DNA of 64,000 nucleotides from Pseudoalteromonas sp. GCY (GCF_016695175.1 NZ_CP068023.1:1751501-1815500), one strand, 5' to 3'; shown: positions 47,181 to 56,844, numbered from the stretch's first letter. Made by a program: numbers and translations. Notes: generated from the letters alone by a model not told the origin.

Positions 47181-47366
47181 TTACAGCGTGTAAAAAGACA
47201 CAAAAAATACTGCAACAGATGCAAGTGCAAACATAGTGTACTCAGTGATCGTTTGTTTGCGTTTCTCATCATCAGTTTTAGGGGCTGTCGCTATCATTAG
47301 CAGGCTAGTGACAAACATTGCTAATGAATATAAGCATAAGATTGATAAGGTAGCATCTGTAAACAT
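47181..47366 (-). CDS. Small two-helix membrane protein
   Basis: A 61-residue protein with two hydrophobic segments (about 7-26 and 44-60) joined by a charged loop with TDDEKRKQTITEY. No family recognised. It is the only protein-like frame in this stretch and has a hairpin (GGGTCATC/GATGACCC, 47150-47171) shortly after its stop. A real but uncharacterised gene is likely; it could still be spurious. Confidence 0.5.
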   Translation of the reverse strand: MFTDATLSILCLYSLAMFVTSLLMIATAPKTDDEKRKQTITEYTMFALASVAVFFVSFYTL

Positions 47367-47512
47367 ATAAGCCTCAACTTGGTTCTACTCATTTTAACTA
47401 CGTGCATCATGGTCTCACAGATCAACCTCAACACACGTTTATTTAAGTTGTATTCGCTTCTAATTACAGTAAATTATACTGTGTTTTTAGGTGTTTCTGA
47501 AAGGAGTAAAAG

Positions 47513-48310
47513 ATGCAAGTTGAGTATTTTGTGGTTGACGCATTTACGCGTAAACGTTTTGGTGGCAATAACGCTGCAATCGTTGAGGTTGAAAATTGGC
47601 TTAGCGACGGCCTAATGCAGCAGATAGCCATCGAAAATAACCTTTCAGAAACCGCCTTTTTGAAGCCAATTGGTAACAATCATTATGAGATCCGGTGGTT
47701 TTCTCCAATTACTGAAATTGATTTTTGTGGTCATGCCACGCTCGCCGCTGCGTACGTGCTTTTTAATCACAAGGGAAAGTCAGGTGAGATAAAATTTCAA
47801 ACCCAAGAAGTCGGGACACTCACAGTTAAGCAAGTGGCTGATGGTCGCATTGTGATAGAATTTCCGAACTTGGCCCCTGAGTTAACGGAAGCCCCCGACG
47901 CACTGCTGGAAGGGCTTAACGTAACACCGACGCGGGTACTTAAAAATCGCCAAGCGTACTTTGTGATTGTTGAGACCGAGCAGCAAGTACGCAGCTGTGA
48001 GTACGACAGCGATAAACTGAAAACCCTTGCGCCTTTTGATGTTGTGGTGACAGCAAAAGGCGATGATGTTGATTTTGTGTCGCGCTACTTTTGGCCCGCC
48101 AACGGGGGCGATGAAGATCCGGTTACCGGCTCAATTCATGCCGGGTTAGCGCCATATTGGGCAAAAGCACTAAACAAACAGAAACTTCATGCACATCAGG
48201 CTTCAACACGTGGCGGTGAGCTATTTTGTGAAGTGACTGATACGAATGTCATCGTATCTGGATTTGGTGTACTTTACGCAAAAGGAATATTCGAAATTGA
48301 GGACGAATAA
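47513..48310 (+). CDS. PhzF family isomerase-like protein
   Basis: A 265-residue protein of the PhzF family, diaminopimelate-epimerase fold. The catalytic glutamate is E46 in NNLSETAFL, and DFCGHATLAAAYVLF and DEDPVTGSIHAGLAPYW are the two conserved blocks. The ATG follows AAGGAG. PhzF itself isomerises a phenazine precursor, but members like this one occur without phenazine genes and have other roles. The broken acetyltransferase downstream overlaps its end. Confidence 0.9.
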   Translation: MQVEYFVVDAFTRKRFGGNNAAIVEVENWLSDGLMQQIAIENNLSETAFLKPIGNNHYEIRWFSPITEIDFCGHATLAAAYVLFNHKGKSGEIKFQTQEVGTLTVKQVADGRIVIEFPNLAPELTEAPDALLEGLNVTPTRVLKNRQAYFVIVETEQQVRSCEYDSDKLKTLAPFDVVVTAKGDDVDFVSRYFWPANGGDEDPVTGSIHAGLAPYWAKALNKQKLHAHQASTRGGELFCEVTDTNVIVSGFGVLYAKGIFEIEDE

Positions 48311-48738
48311 GATTTGCTTCATACAGGCAAAAGACAGTGACTTTGATTACCTAGTGGCACTGCGTAAAGCGACCATGGTGCTGCACTTGGAAAATGCCGG
48401 GCTGTTTTTGACTGAGGCTGAACATAAAGCCCGAGTATTATACGAATACTCAAGCTCACATTTGATATACGTGAACGAAAAGTGTGTTGGCTTGGCTAAG
48501 TTTAAGCAACGTGAACATGACTATTACCTCTTTCAGCTGCAAATAGAGCCCCAGCAACAAGGAAAAGGGGCTCGGTGCGCAAGTCATTAAAAGCTTGATA
48601 GAAGCCCACTCAACATTGCCTTGGGTATTGACGGTGCTTAAAGCTAATCCCGTGAAGCGTTTATATGAAAAGCTGGGATTTGTGCAGTTTGATGACGATG
48701 AACATGAGTTTCATTTTAGGCGTGAACCTAATCCCTAA
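48297..48738 (+). pseudogene. GNAT acetyltransferase broken by a frameshift
   Basis: The frame from TTG 48297 encodes a GNAT protein (QAKDSDFDYLVALRKATM, then LFQLQIEPQQQGKG) and runs off-frame at the run of four G residues at 48567-48570, ending at a TAA at 48588. Removing one G restores the acetyl-CoA loop as QQGKGLGAQVIKSLIEAH and the tail LKANPVKRLYEKLGFVQF to a stop at 48736-48738, for about 146 residues in all. The break sits in the cofactor loop, so the product would be inactive. A sequencing error in the G run is the alternative. Confidence 0.85.
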
Positions 48739-48779
48739 ATTTAGTATTCTCTAGCCAATTTAAATTTAAAAGAGTTGTT

Positions 48780-49238
48780 ATGGCAAAACAAATATGGGTA
48801 GATGCCGATGCCTGTCCCGTGGTAATAAAAGAAATGCTGTTTCGCGCTGCGGTGCGTACTTCTACCACGGTTACATTGGTTGCAAATCAATATCTAAAAA
48901 CGCCTCCGTCTCCTTTTATTCAAAAGCTTCAGGTTCCAAAGGGATTTGATATTGCAGATAACGAAATCGTGAAGCGCGTTAATGAAGGTGATTTGGTTAT
49001 TACTGGCGATATTCCACTCGCAGACGAAGTCATTGAGAAAAAGTGCACCGCACTTAATACGCGCGGTGAATTGCTGACGAAAGAAAACATAAAATCTCGC
49101 TTAAATATTCGTGACTTTATGGACACGATGCGTGCCAGCGGCGTACAAACTCAAGGGCCACCACCTTTGTCTCAAGCTGATAAGCAAAACTTCGCCAATC
49201 AATTGGATACTTGGATCACCAGAAACACAAAGGGGTAG
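48780..49238 (+). CDS. YaiI/YqxD family (DUF188) protein
   Basis: A 152-residue PIN-like protein of the DUF188 (UPF0178) family. Family blocks: [16 protein letters not shown] at the start, VVKR-like [20 protein letters not shown], and [13 protein letters not shown]. The acidic residues expected of a PIN-type nuclease are present ([13 protein letters not shown]). Function not established. It is followed by the GFA gene with 2 bases between them. Confidence 0.9.
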   Translation: MAKQIWVDADACPVVIKEMLFRAAVRTSTTVTLVANQYLKTPPSPFIQKLQVPKGFDIADNEIVKRVNEGDLVITGDIPLADEVIEKKCTALNTRGELLTKENIKSRLNIRDFMDTMRASGVQTQGPPPLSQADKQNFANQLDTWITRNTKG

Positions 49239-49240
49239 GT

Positions 49241-49678
49241 ATGGCTTACAAGGCGAGTTGTTTGTGTAAAGCGGTTCAAGTTGAGATCCGTGGACCAATC
49301 AGCGATATCATTCACTGTCATTGCTCTTTATGTCGCAAATCTGCGGGCACGGCTTATGCAACCAATGGCTTTGTGCTGTGGAGTGATTTTGTGATTCTCA
49401 GTGGCGAAGAGGCACTAAACATCTTCGAGTTTAAACCTGGAAGAAAGCGCCATTTTTGCAAACATTGTGCAAGTCCAATTTTTAGTTCGAATGAAAGCGA
49501 TCCGAAACGGGTGAGGTTAAGACTTGGCATTTTGGACTCGGATATCAAAGAGCGGCCAATATCACATAATTTTGTCTCTTCAAAAGCCAATTGGGACGAC
49601 TTAGATGCGCCGCTTCCTCGTTACGATGCATTTGAGCCTAGCCGCGATTTATCAACAACATCGGGAGGTAATTTGTGA
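49241..49678 (+). CDS. GFA family (glutathione-dependent formaldehyde-activating type) protein
   Basis: A 145-residue zinc protein of the GFA/Mss4-like fold. The zinc ligands are the cysteines of SCLCKAV, HCHCSLCRKSAG and FCKHCASPIF. Known members help form S-hydroxymethyl-glutathione, but most bacterial copies are uncharacterised. ATG 49241 follows AAAGGGGTAGGT. Stop and the ACT gene start overlap (GTGA). Confidence 0.9.
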   Translation: MAYKASCLCKAVQVEIRGPISDIIHCHCSLCRKSAGTAYATNGFVLWSDFVILSGEEALNIFEFKPGRKRHFCKHCASPIFSSNESDPKRVRLRLGILDSDIKERPISHNFVSSKANWDDLDAPLPRYDAFEPSRDLSTTSGGNL

Positions 49679-50076
49679 CGGGTATTAGTGATTTATCGCA
49701 GTTATTAAAAGACATTTCGCCGACGCTTGATGAAACACCTTATGTATTTTGTACAGTGCAAAAAAGCCTTGCTGAGTGCGTAATTTTCAATCCAATTGCG
49801 ACCTTTGTGGAGCGCGAAGGGTTAACGCTGGTGGTCACCAAGCAAATGGCAGACGAACATGGATTGGATTACAGCTGTGTGATGAATAAAATTACTTTGC
49901 AAGTGCATTCGAGCTTAGAAGCCGTGGGGTTAACTGCTGCATTTTCTAATGCACTGAAAAATGTTGATATTAGCGCGAATGTAATTGCTGGCTTCTATCA
50001 TGATCATATTTTCGTACCCGTAAATGATGCTAAACGGGCGATACACGCGATACAAACGTTGGCAAAATGGCACTGA
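49675..50076 (+). CDS. ACT domain protein
   Basis: A 133-residue protein with an ACT_3/ACT_7-type double-ACT fold (LAECVIFNPIATFVEREGLTL, then LTAAFSNALKNVDISANVIAG and FYHDHIFVPVNDAKRAI). Likely binds an amino acid and acts as a regulatory subunit or sensor; no partner is known. It starts at GTG 49675, overlapping the GFA gene by 4 bases. Confidence 0.82.
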   Translation: MTGISDLSQLLKDISPTLDETPYVFCTVQKSLAECVIFNPIATFVEREGLTLVVTKQMADEHGLDYSCVMNKITLQVHSSLEAVGLTAAFSNALKNVDISANVIAGFYHDHIFVPVNDAKRAIHAIQTLAKWH

Positions 50077-50101
50077 AAAATCTCGAAGATTGTTAGATAG
50101 C

Positions 50102-50650
50102 ATGAAAGTTTACTTTAAAAGAATGGCCTCCAAAGGTGTGTGCCCTCCGAGAAAACCGCTTAAGAAAATCCTTTGGTCATGGGTTGGTGCAATGGTGGGG
50201 ATCTTGTTGATTACGGTGATTTCGAACCTCGCTTTACCATTTGGTGTTGGCAGCGCATTGCTCATCGGCTCTTTTGGTGCAACTGCCGTTTTACTCTATG
50301 GTGCTCCGATGGCGGAGTTCTCTCAACCAAGGAATTTACTGGGCGGGCATTTCTTTTCAGCCTTACTCGGCGTCAGCATTTTCATTTTGCTTGGAGAAGA
50401 GAGTCTGTTTACAGCACCGCTTGCCGTATCGCTTTCTATTGTCGTGATGCACATTACTCGAACTTTGCATCCACCCGGTGGAGCGACTGCGCTAATCGCT
50501 ATTATAGGTGGTGAGTCCGTTCATAACTTGGGATATATGTATGCATTTTATCCGGTGTTAGTGGGGGCTGTACTGATGTTATTGGTCGCGTTGTCTGTGA
50601 ACAACATGTCGCGCAACCCCAAGCGGCATTACCCCGTTTATTGGTTCTAA
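50102..50650 (+). CDS. HPP family membrane protein
   Basis: A 182-residue inner-membrane protein with four predicted helices. The naming motif HPP is in TRTLHPPGGATALIA (about residue 121), preceded by GSFGATAVLLYGAPMAEFSQ and PRNLLGGHFFSALLG. A cyanobacterial member has been tied to nitrite transport; its role here is unknown. ATG 50102 is chosen since the upstream residues are not family-like. Confidence 0.85.
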   Translation: MKVYFKRMASKGVCPPRKPLKKILWSWVGAMVGILLITVISNLALPFGVGSALLIGSFGATAVLLYGAPMAEFSQPRNLLGGHFFSALLGVSIFILLGEESLFTAPLAVSLSIVVMHITRTLHPPGGATALIAIIGGESVHNLGYMYAFYPVLVGAVLMLLVALSVNNMSRNPKRHYPVYWF

Positions 50651-50681
50651 CTACTTTATATAAAAATTTAAAAGGACAGGC

Positions 50682-51215
50682 ATGTCAAAAATTGAATTCG
50701 TTCCTTACCAATTAGTCTCAGCTAGCTTTAATCCATGGCGTGAAGTATTTGTTGAAGTTGCAGAAGAAGTGATGGTGGCACTAGCACACCCTGAACTTGA
50801 ATTTCTACACTTTGGTTCTAGCTCTTTTAAGGTTGCCGGCAAAGGGATCATCGATATCTCTGTGTTATACAAACCCGGGCAATTAACTCAAGCTGTTGGA
50901 CATCTGAAAAAGTTAGGCTTTAAAGATCAGCACAGCGATAATCCATTTCCTGATACCCGTCCGAGAAAAGACATCGCGGTGATGTATCAAAGTGAGTTGT
51001 TTCAAGTGCATGCTCATGCTATTGAAAAAGGGAGTGAAGAACATATAAAACAAGAAAAATTTAAAGCTTATATGCTTAGCAATCCTGACGCGCGTGCGGA
51101 GTATGAAGCTCAGAAGCGGTTAGTAATAGCGCAAGGTATAGCCTCTCAAGATGAGTACGGAAAAGCTAAAGCACCATTTGTAAAGCGCACTTTAAAGGAC
51201 ATCCACTTTAATTAA
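50682..51215 (+). CDS. GrpB family protein
   Basis: A 177-residue nucleotidyltransferase-fold protein of the GrpB family (UPF0157): the core LEFLHFGSSSFKVAGKGIIDI and the later RKDIAVMYQSELFQVHAHAIEKG are typical. Often annotated as dephospho-CoA kinase-associated. The start codon is embedded in the repeat-like AAAAGGACAGGCATG, in which AAGGACAGG serves as the ribosome binding site. Confidence 0.85.
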   Translation: MSKIEFVPYQLVSASFNPWREVFVEVAEEVMVALAHPELEFLHFGSSSFKVAGKGIIDISVLYKPGQLTQAVGHLKKLGFKDQHSDNPFPDTRPRKDIAVMYQSELFQVHAHAIEKGSEEHIKQEKFKAYMLSNPDARAEYEAQKRLVIAQGIASQDEYGKAKAPFVKRTLKDIHFN

Positions 51216-51373
51216 CTAAAGCTCGAATAAATCATATCGTTATAGCTGTTAGTGTTAGAACTAACTGCTAACATTTAATTCCGATAGCTCGCTATTTGTG
51301 CTTACCTACACTACGTAGGCGCACTGGTCATCTCAGGATGCGAGATTGGTGTTTATCTAGTTATAAGTTTTAA

Positions 51374-51383
51374 GGACAGGCAC
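51374..51383 (+). repeat. GGACAGGCAC repeat ahead of the transposase relic
   Basis: TTTTAAGGACAGGCACATTT lies 85 bases before the RAYT start. It matches the copies at 15221, 32356 and 32384 (reverse), and is the copy with the clearest link to a transposase. Upstream (51300-51350) are imperfect hairpins such as CCTAC/GTAGG. Confidence 0.6.
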
Positions 51384-51467
51384 ATTTATGTTGATGTTTA
51401 CAAATTTAAGGCATGTGTCTAAGCTTTAATTTCTTCAATTAGCATTTGCATGTTCAAGGAGTGAACA

Positions 51468-52442
51468 ATGGGATTAGCAAGGAAGTATCAAATCAACTTG
51501 TCAGATACACGTTATTATCATTGTGTATCACGTTGCGTCCGCCGCGCCTTTTTGTGCGGTGAAGATATGTTGACTGGCAAATCTTATGAGCATCGGCGGG
51601 CCTAGGTTGAAATGCGATTGCTCTTTCTATCCAAAATATTTTGCCTGGATGTCTGTGCTTATGCGGTAATGCCTAATCACACCCATGTGGTGTTGTATAT
51701 CGATGATCAAAAAGCACAAAGACTCAATGATAAAGCTATTTTGCTACGCTGGAGCAAGCTTTATAAGATATCTTCACACGCTCAGCAGTTCCTGCAAGGT
51801 GAATGCTTAAATGAGGGGCAAAAAGGTGTATTGAGCAAAGAAATAAATGAATATAGAAGCCGCTTAGCGAGTATTAGCTGGTTTATGAGAGGGCTCAATG
51901 AGCACATCGCTCGACGTGCTAATCAAGAGGATGAATGTACCGGACACTTTTGGGAAGGGCGATTTAAATCTCAGGCCTTGCTTGATGCTTCAGCCTTGTT
52001 AGCATGCATGGCTTACGTAGACTTAAACCCAATTCGTGCAGAATTAGCTAGTAACCTCGAAGATTCAGAGCATACCAGCATAAAGCTTAGGTGTGAGTTT
52101 GCAAAAAGATGCAAGCAGCCAAAGTATCTAGCGCGGTTTTTAGGAAATACCAAAAGACATGTGCACAAAGGAATTCCTTTTGAATTACGGTCATATCTAG
52201 ACTTAGTTGATTCTACAGGAAGATGCATTCGTGCTGATAAACCCGGGTTTATCGATCCGCGTCAAAAACCTATTTTGGAACAATTAGGTCTAAAAGCATG
52301 TAATTGGTTTAAACTTACTACCCAGCTTGAGCAAACCTTTCACGGTGCGATCGGTAGAGCAGATTCGATAGAGGCTTATTGTGAGCATCGCAATTTAAGG
52401 CGACGAAGTAATATTTCGCAAAGCCAGCGACTTTTTACGTAA
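51468..52442 (+). pseudogene. REP-associated tyrosine transposase with an in-frame amber stop
   Basis: The frame from ATG 51468 reads GLARKYQINLSDTRYYHCVS and CVRRAFLCGEDMLTG, typical of RAYT (Y1 transposase, IS200-like) proteins. It meets TAG at 51603-51605 within SYEHRRA-TAG-VEMRLL, where the family normally has tryptophan, then continues in the same frame through the metal motif AYAVMPNHTHVVL, the SISWFMRGLNEHIARRANQE stretch and the FWEGRFKSQALLD block to 52442. The full length would be 324 residues. A single base change (TGG to TAG) explains it, so loss is recent. An internal start at 51612 could still make a truncated protein that keeps the HxH and later residues but lacks the first 48. 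Confidence 0.88.
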
Positions 52443-52486
52443 TATGAATTAACGTAGATGGCCAATTTAATATGGATTGTAAGTGT

Positions 52487-52519
52487 CTAGCTGCTCGCTC
52501 AGGTTGAGGGAGCAGTTAG
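52487..52519. repeat. Hairpin behind the transposase relic, REP-like
   Basis: CTAGCTGCTCGCTCA and TGAGGGAGCAGTTAG pair over most of their length with two mismatches around GGT. It lies 45 bases after the relic's stop and may be a REP-type palindrome or a terminator without T tract. Confidence 0.4.
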
Positions 52520-52609
52520 TCGTGTATGTTGTATGAAACACTTAATCTTATTTGCAAAAAACCGTCGTTTCTACTTTATTTGGCTTTGTAGATTCCCAAT
52601 TAATTGTTT

Positions 52610-55024
52610 CTACAAATTGATTATTTTAACTAGCCTAATTGGCTCACCATCAATGTCAAACTCACCTGTAATCTCAAGTAATCCATTTTTTAATCCTTGT
52701 AACTTATCTACTTCAATTACTTGTGTTTGATAAGGTAAGAAAGTAACAGGCTGCTGCCAAAGTGAACCTTCATTTTTAAATGATTGAAATGGGGTAAAAT
52801 CGACGCGTAAGGCGCCACTCGATGCACCTGAATAGGGACCGGTTAGCGTAATGGTTATATTTTCACGAATAGTTACTTCCATTTTTACCCCATCAAAAGG
52901 TTTCTCTGGCGTTCGAAGAGGCTTATGTTGTGTTAGTCCGTTCCAACTAATCACTAAGTTCTGAAAGGTGTGTTTTGGCAATAGAACACGGTGTTCACCT
53001 GAAGCTAGAATTTTTATGTAGTTACTGTAAGTTAGCGCAATATCATGGATACTGGGATTGTTGACGTAAAGATAGTGCATTCCATCAGAAAAGTAGCCCT
53101 GAGTGTTGATACCACTTAACGTAAAGAGTGCTTCGTCGCCAAGTGTTGATTGCCAATTTTGCATCAAGCGGTCGAGGATTTTATTCTCAGTTTGAGTGAC
53201 TGTCCTTGATTTCTGTTTGCTAAATATTTCGCGAAGTGTGGTCATACAGTCACTTAACTGAGCGCTATATTCCACACAGGTGTTAAAGGCTCTGCGAAGT
53301 AGCGATGCACCTTTAAAGTGCCAGGGATTAGTGGTGTGTTCATTCGTGATCAAGTAATCATGCGCGGCAAAGTAGGGCGCTATTCTATGATTATTATTTC
53401 GGCCAAGAAGACTGATTTTTTGCAAGCTAAGCGCTGAAATGTCGATTTGGCTCAATTGTAACCTAGCCAGTTGCTCATGGTATTGTGTTTTCATTTTAAT
53501 AACTAGTGCATCGTCCTGTTTTGAAAGCGTGAGCGCAAGTTTATGATATTGCTTGATATCCATGCGTAATTGCGGCAGCAGTGCGATAGACTTCGAGGAA
53601 AACAATGCTTGATTGCTTGAGACCGTTAACTTTACTCCTTCTTGAAGGGTAAATTGCAGTAAGTTGTCTTTACTAAAATCAACTTCTTCAACTTTAGAGC
53701 GTCCAAGACGCGCATCTAAGCTTTGGTTTGTTAAATCGGCGATTAACGCAAAGCCAATTTCCCCACGTCTAATCTGCTCCGGCTCGAAGTCGATTAGTGC
53801 TGCAACACTATTCTCATCAAGTGAGTTGATTAGAGGTGTTTTATCTGGTGCGGGAAAATCCATCACGGCATGTGTAGAAGAAAAGTTTGGATGAATGTCA
53901 AGACGATTAAGTGCTTTGCTTTTGGTATTTCTGAGCCAATATGCAGCACCGTTTTGCTCCCAAGGCCCATCGACAATATAAAAACTTGGCGTGGCAGAGC
54001 GCACAAACGCTGCAAACTGCTGTTCAAGCTGGGGCCAATTGGGGAAGGTCCGTTTTAAGAGTGCATTTGCAGTTGACAAGGTGTTTTCAGAGTGAGGATT
54101 TGCGTCCATTAATTTGCCGATAAAGCGTTTAAAATATTGATATCGCTCAGGGTCGCTCAATAAAAAATGCACGATAAAAAAGTTGAGTCCGCGTTTGAGT
54201 GATGGGTCATCATTGATTGCTTCGAAAGATGGCTGTCCATTTTGGTGATATTGCTGTAAACCTAAGTGCAGATAATTCATTGGAGCACGGTCGAAAACCA
54301 TCACAGTTAGCTGCTTTTTATTTGGATCATATACGTGGCTTGCGATGGCATCTGCCATCCCCTCAGTGATCCAATTGGGTGCCCAAGTTGAGTGACCGTT
54401 CAGTGCCATATGAAACGCATGCATGGTTTCATGGATCACGATGTAGCGCTGGTGATGCTGGCGATGACTCGGAAAGTTGTACCCTGCACGGTTATAAAAC
54501 ATGGTTTCGCCGCCAGCCGTTTTATGTACGCCTCGCAAAAAGCCATCGTCCAGCATGGCTTCTTTTGTGCGTTGGCGTGAACTGCCATAGACGACAGCAA
54601 TTCTCTTTTTATCAATCGCCGCGGGTGCCATACCAAACAATTCAACATAGTGAGGGTAAGACATTTCTAGTAATTCTAAATAGAGTTTTACTTTGTCCTC
54701 AGGAAAGTCACTTTTTAACGCAAAATGTTTACTCACCCACCAGTCATACCCCCGCGAGTTAGCTATTTTTCCATCGCTATAAGTGAGCGGAATTTGTTTA
54801 CCAATATATTGGATATCGATGTGTTTCAACGTACTAACTCGGCCATTAACGCTTACTTCAGAGCGCATATCAGCGGGGCTTGGTATAGCGACAATATCGC
54901 TTCGAGTAGTTTTACATCCGCTGAGTAAAGCAAGTATTGCAATTAGAGGAGCAAATACTTGCCGGGGCTTTTGCACAGAGGGTATTCGACGATAAAAGGT
55001 ATGGAATAGATAAAATAAAGACAT
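52610..55024 (-). CDS. Large zinc metallopeptidase lipoprotein
   Basis: An 804-residue lipoprotein: basic N terminus, membrane segment and lipobox LLSGC (C37). The catalytic zinc site is H198-E199-x-x-H202 in VIHETMHAFH with E221 in WITEGMADAIA as the probable third ligand, a gluzincin (MA clan, DUF1570-like) layout. The remaining 550 residues are two or more beta-rich domains with no enzyme motif I know. Family assignment beyond the peptidase core is open. It is divergent from a POT peptide transporter 74 bases away, and an exported amidohydrolase follows that gene, which suggests extracellular peptide breakdown and uptake. Confidence 0.75.
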   Translation of the reverse strand: MSLFYLFHTFYRRIPSVQKPRQVFAPLIAILALLSGCKTTRSDIVAIPSPADMRSEVSVNGRVSTLKHIDIQYIGKQIPLTYSDGKIANSRGYDWWVSKHFALKSDFPEDKVKLYLELLEMSYPHYVELFGMAPAAIDKKRIAVVYGSSRQRTKEAMLDDGFLRGVHKTAGGETMFYNRAGYNFPSHRQHHQRYIVIHETMHAFHMALNGHSTWAPNWITEGMADAIASHVYDPNKKQLTVMVFDRAPMNYLHLGLQQYHQNGQPSFEAINDDPSLKRGLNFFIVHFLLSDPERYQYFKRFIGKLMDANPHSENTLSTANALLKRTFPNWPQLEQQFAAFVRSATPSFYIVDGPWEQNGAAYWLRNTKSKALNRLDIHPNFSSTHAVMDFPAPDKTPLINSLDENSVAALIDFEPEQIRRGEIGFALIADLTNQSLDARLGRSKVEEVDFSKDNLLQFTLQEGVKLTVSSNQALFSSKSIALLPQLRMDIKQYHKLALTLSKQDDALVIKMKTQYHEQLARLQLSQIDISALSLQKISLLGRNNNHRIAPYFAAHDYLITNEHTTNPWHFKGASLLRRAFNTCVEYSAQLSDCMTTLREIFSKQKSRTVTQTENKILDRLMQNWQSTLGDEALFTLSGINTQGYFSDGMHYLYVNNPSIHDIALTYSNYIKILASGEHRVLLPKHTFQNLVISWNGLTQHKPLRTPEKPFDGVKMEVTIRENITITLTGPYSGASSGALRVDFTPFQSFKNEGSLWQQPVTFLPYQTQVIEVDKLQGLKNGLLEITGEFDIDGEPIRLVKIINL

Positions 55025-55098
55025 GATACTTTTCTCTCGTTATTATTTGTGTATATTGTATGCAATATAAAATAACAAAGATAACAGGTATTGTCATT

Positions 55099-56844
55099 AT
55101 GCAAAATCAGCAGCAGTGGTGTGAAGCAGATCTCACTGGGACAAATTGGTCAAAATCGTCTTCCGGATTTGGTCGAACTTTTTACATTGCGAATATCATG
55201 GAAATATTTGAACGGCTCGCTTGGTATGGCTTTTTCGCCGTGTCATCAATTTATATGACAACACCAAAGTCGCAAGGCGGTATTGGCTTTACTGATATAG
55301 AGCGTGGCGCCGTACAGGGGATTATTCCCTTCTTTTTATATCTTTTGCCTGTTTTAACTGGTGCGCTGGGAGATCGCGTTGGGTATAAAAAGATGTTCTT
55401 TTTTGCATTTTTGGTCATGACGCCAAGCTATTATTTATTGGGACAGGCACAGAGTTTTTGGCCGTTTTTCGCTGCGCTGAGCTTTGTTGCGCTGGGCGCT
55501 GCTTGCTTTAAACCTGTTGTCGTTGGTACCGTAAGCCACAGTACAAACGATGGTAATCGTGGTCTTGGATTTGGGATCTTTTATACCATGGTGAATATTG
55601 GTGGATTTTTAGGTCCATTGGTTGCGGGATATATGCGCGCCATTAGTTGGGATGCGGTATTTATGATGTCGGCGGTTTGGATTGCCATAAACTTTATTCC
55701 CTTGATGTTATTTTACAAAGACCCGCAAACATTGCCTAAAACCAAGCAATCTCTTACTCAAGTATTAAAAACTGCACAGTCGGTGCTGGGTAATACACGT
55801 TTAGCACTTACGCTGTTTGTCGCACTGGCGCTCTTGATGTCAGCGGGAGTTGGGTTTGCTAACTACAGTCAAGGGTTTACTTGGATTGCAATTTGGTTCT
55901 TTATCAACTGGATGTGGGACAGAACTCTAATAAATCGAGCGCCAAATAAAGCTTGGTGGCAACAACCGATGAAGGTGAGTAACCTGCCGTTTGCGTTATA
56001 TTTGCTGATCCTTGCAGGCTTTTGGACTGTTTATAATCAGCTTTTTTATACTTTACCTGTGTATATCCGTGATTATGCAGATACCCGAGATATATTGGCG
56101 TGGTTTGGCGATTCTGGCGTCGCGTTTTTAGCACATGTTGATATTGATAAGTTAACTGCTGCCATTTTTGCGCTGTTCAATGAGCTTAAGGAAAGCGGCG
56201 CGGTATCCATTGAAACCATTAGGCTTGAATGGGTTCACCTCAAAGTGAATGTCCCGCATGAGCAAATACAGTTGATACTGCAAACCCTAAATGCGCTTCA
56301 CGATAATGGACAGGCACTTTCACAGCACCAAGCGCAAACCCTTGCTGCACAACTCGTACAATATCGTCAAATCAACCCTGAGTATCTCATTAATTTAGAC
56401 TTTGCAGCGATCGTAGTCGCACAAATTTTGGTGAGCTTTCTCTGTCAGCGATTTAGACCATTTTATGTGTTAGTCACTGGCTTACTGGTGATGGCGGTTG
56501 CGTTTATCGCATTACTTAGCGATAGCGACTGGTTAAGCGGTCAGCTCATTGTCACTGTCATATTGCTTATCGCGCTTGGTGAAATGCTTGCCTCTCCTAA
56601 AAGCCAAGAGTATGTCGCGAGTATCGCGCCTCAATCTCAAGCTGCGTTGTATATGGGGTACTACTTTGTTTCTATGGCGCTGGGCTTCTTATTTGCTGGA
56701 TTTTTATCTGGTTGGAGCTATAAAGTGTTGGTGCAAGAAATGGCGGCACCAGAGTTAATGTGGGGGCTATTTGCGGCTATCGCACTTATAACCGCCGTTG
56801 CATTATTCTGGTTTAACAAAGTGATAATAGACAGAAAAGAATAG
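55099..56844 (+). CDS. POT family peptide transporter with an inserted domain
   Basis: A 581-residue proton-coupled oligopeptide transporter (MFS, PTR2/POT). The signature ExxER lies in MEIFERLAWYGFFA near residue 37, and LGDRVGYKKMFFF and FKPVVVGTVSH are the next family motifs. Twelve or more helices are predicted. A soluble, mostly helical stretch of about 100 residues (roughly 330-430, DTRDILAWFGDSG through QYRQINPEYL) splits helices 7-8 and is absent from E. coli DtpA (500 residues). I start at ATG 55099; the preceding 13 codons are not protein-like. Confidence 0.85.
   Translation: MQNQQQWCEADLTGTNWSKSSSGFGRTFYIANIMEIFERLAWYGFFAVSSIYMTTPKSQGGIGFTDIERGAVQGIIPFFLYLLPVLTGALGDRVGYKKMFFFAFLVMTPSYYLLGQAQSFWPFFAALSFVALGAACFKPVVVGTVSHSTNDGNRGLGFGIFYTMVNIGGFLGPLVAGYMRAISWDAVFMMSAVWIAINFIPLMLFYKDPQTLPKTKQSLTQVLKTAQSVLGNTRLALTLFVALALLMSAGVGFANYSQGFTWIAIWFFINWMWDRTLINRAPNKAWWQQPMKVSNLPFALYLLILAGFWTVYNQLFYTLPVYIRDYADTRDILAWFGDSGVAFLAHVDIDKLTAAIFALFNELKESGAVSIETIRLEWVHLKVNVPHEQIQLILQTLNALHDNGQALSQHQAQTLAAQLVQYRQINPEYLINLDFAAIVVAQILVSFLCQRFRPFYVLVTGLLVMAVAFIALLSDSDWLSGQLIVTVILLIALGEMLASPKSQEYVASIAPQSQAALYMGYYFVSMALGFLFAGFLSGWSYKVLVQEMAAPELMWGLFAAIALITAVALFWFNKVIIDRKE

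Noticed and set aside
47513..48310. Phenazine biosynthesis
   Set aside because: Only a PhzF-family gene is found; without other phz genes the family name says little about the product.
55441..55450. GGACAGGCAC inside the POT gene (also at 56308)
   Set aside because: Both lie within coding sequence where the codons give ordinary residues (GQA); they may be chance and were not counted as repeat copies.
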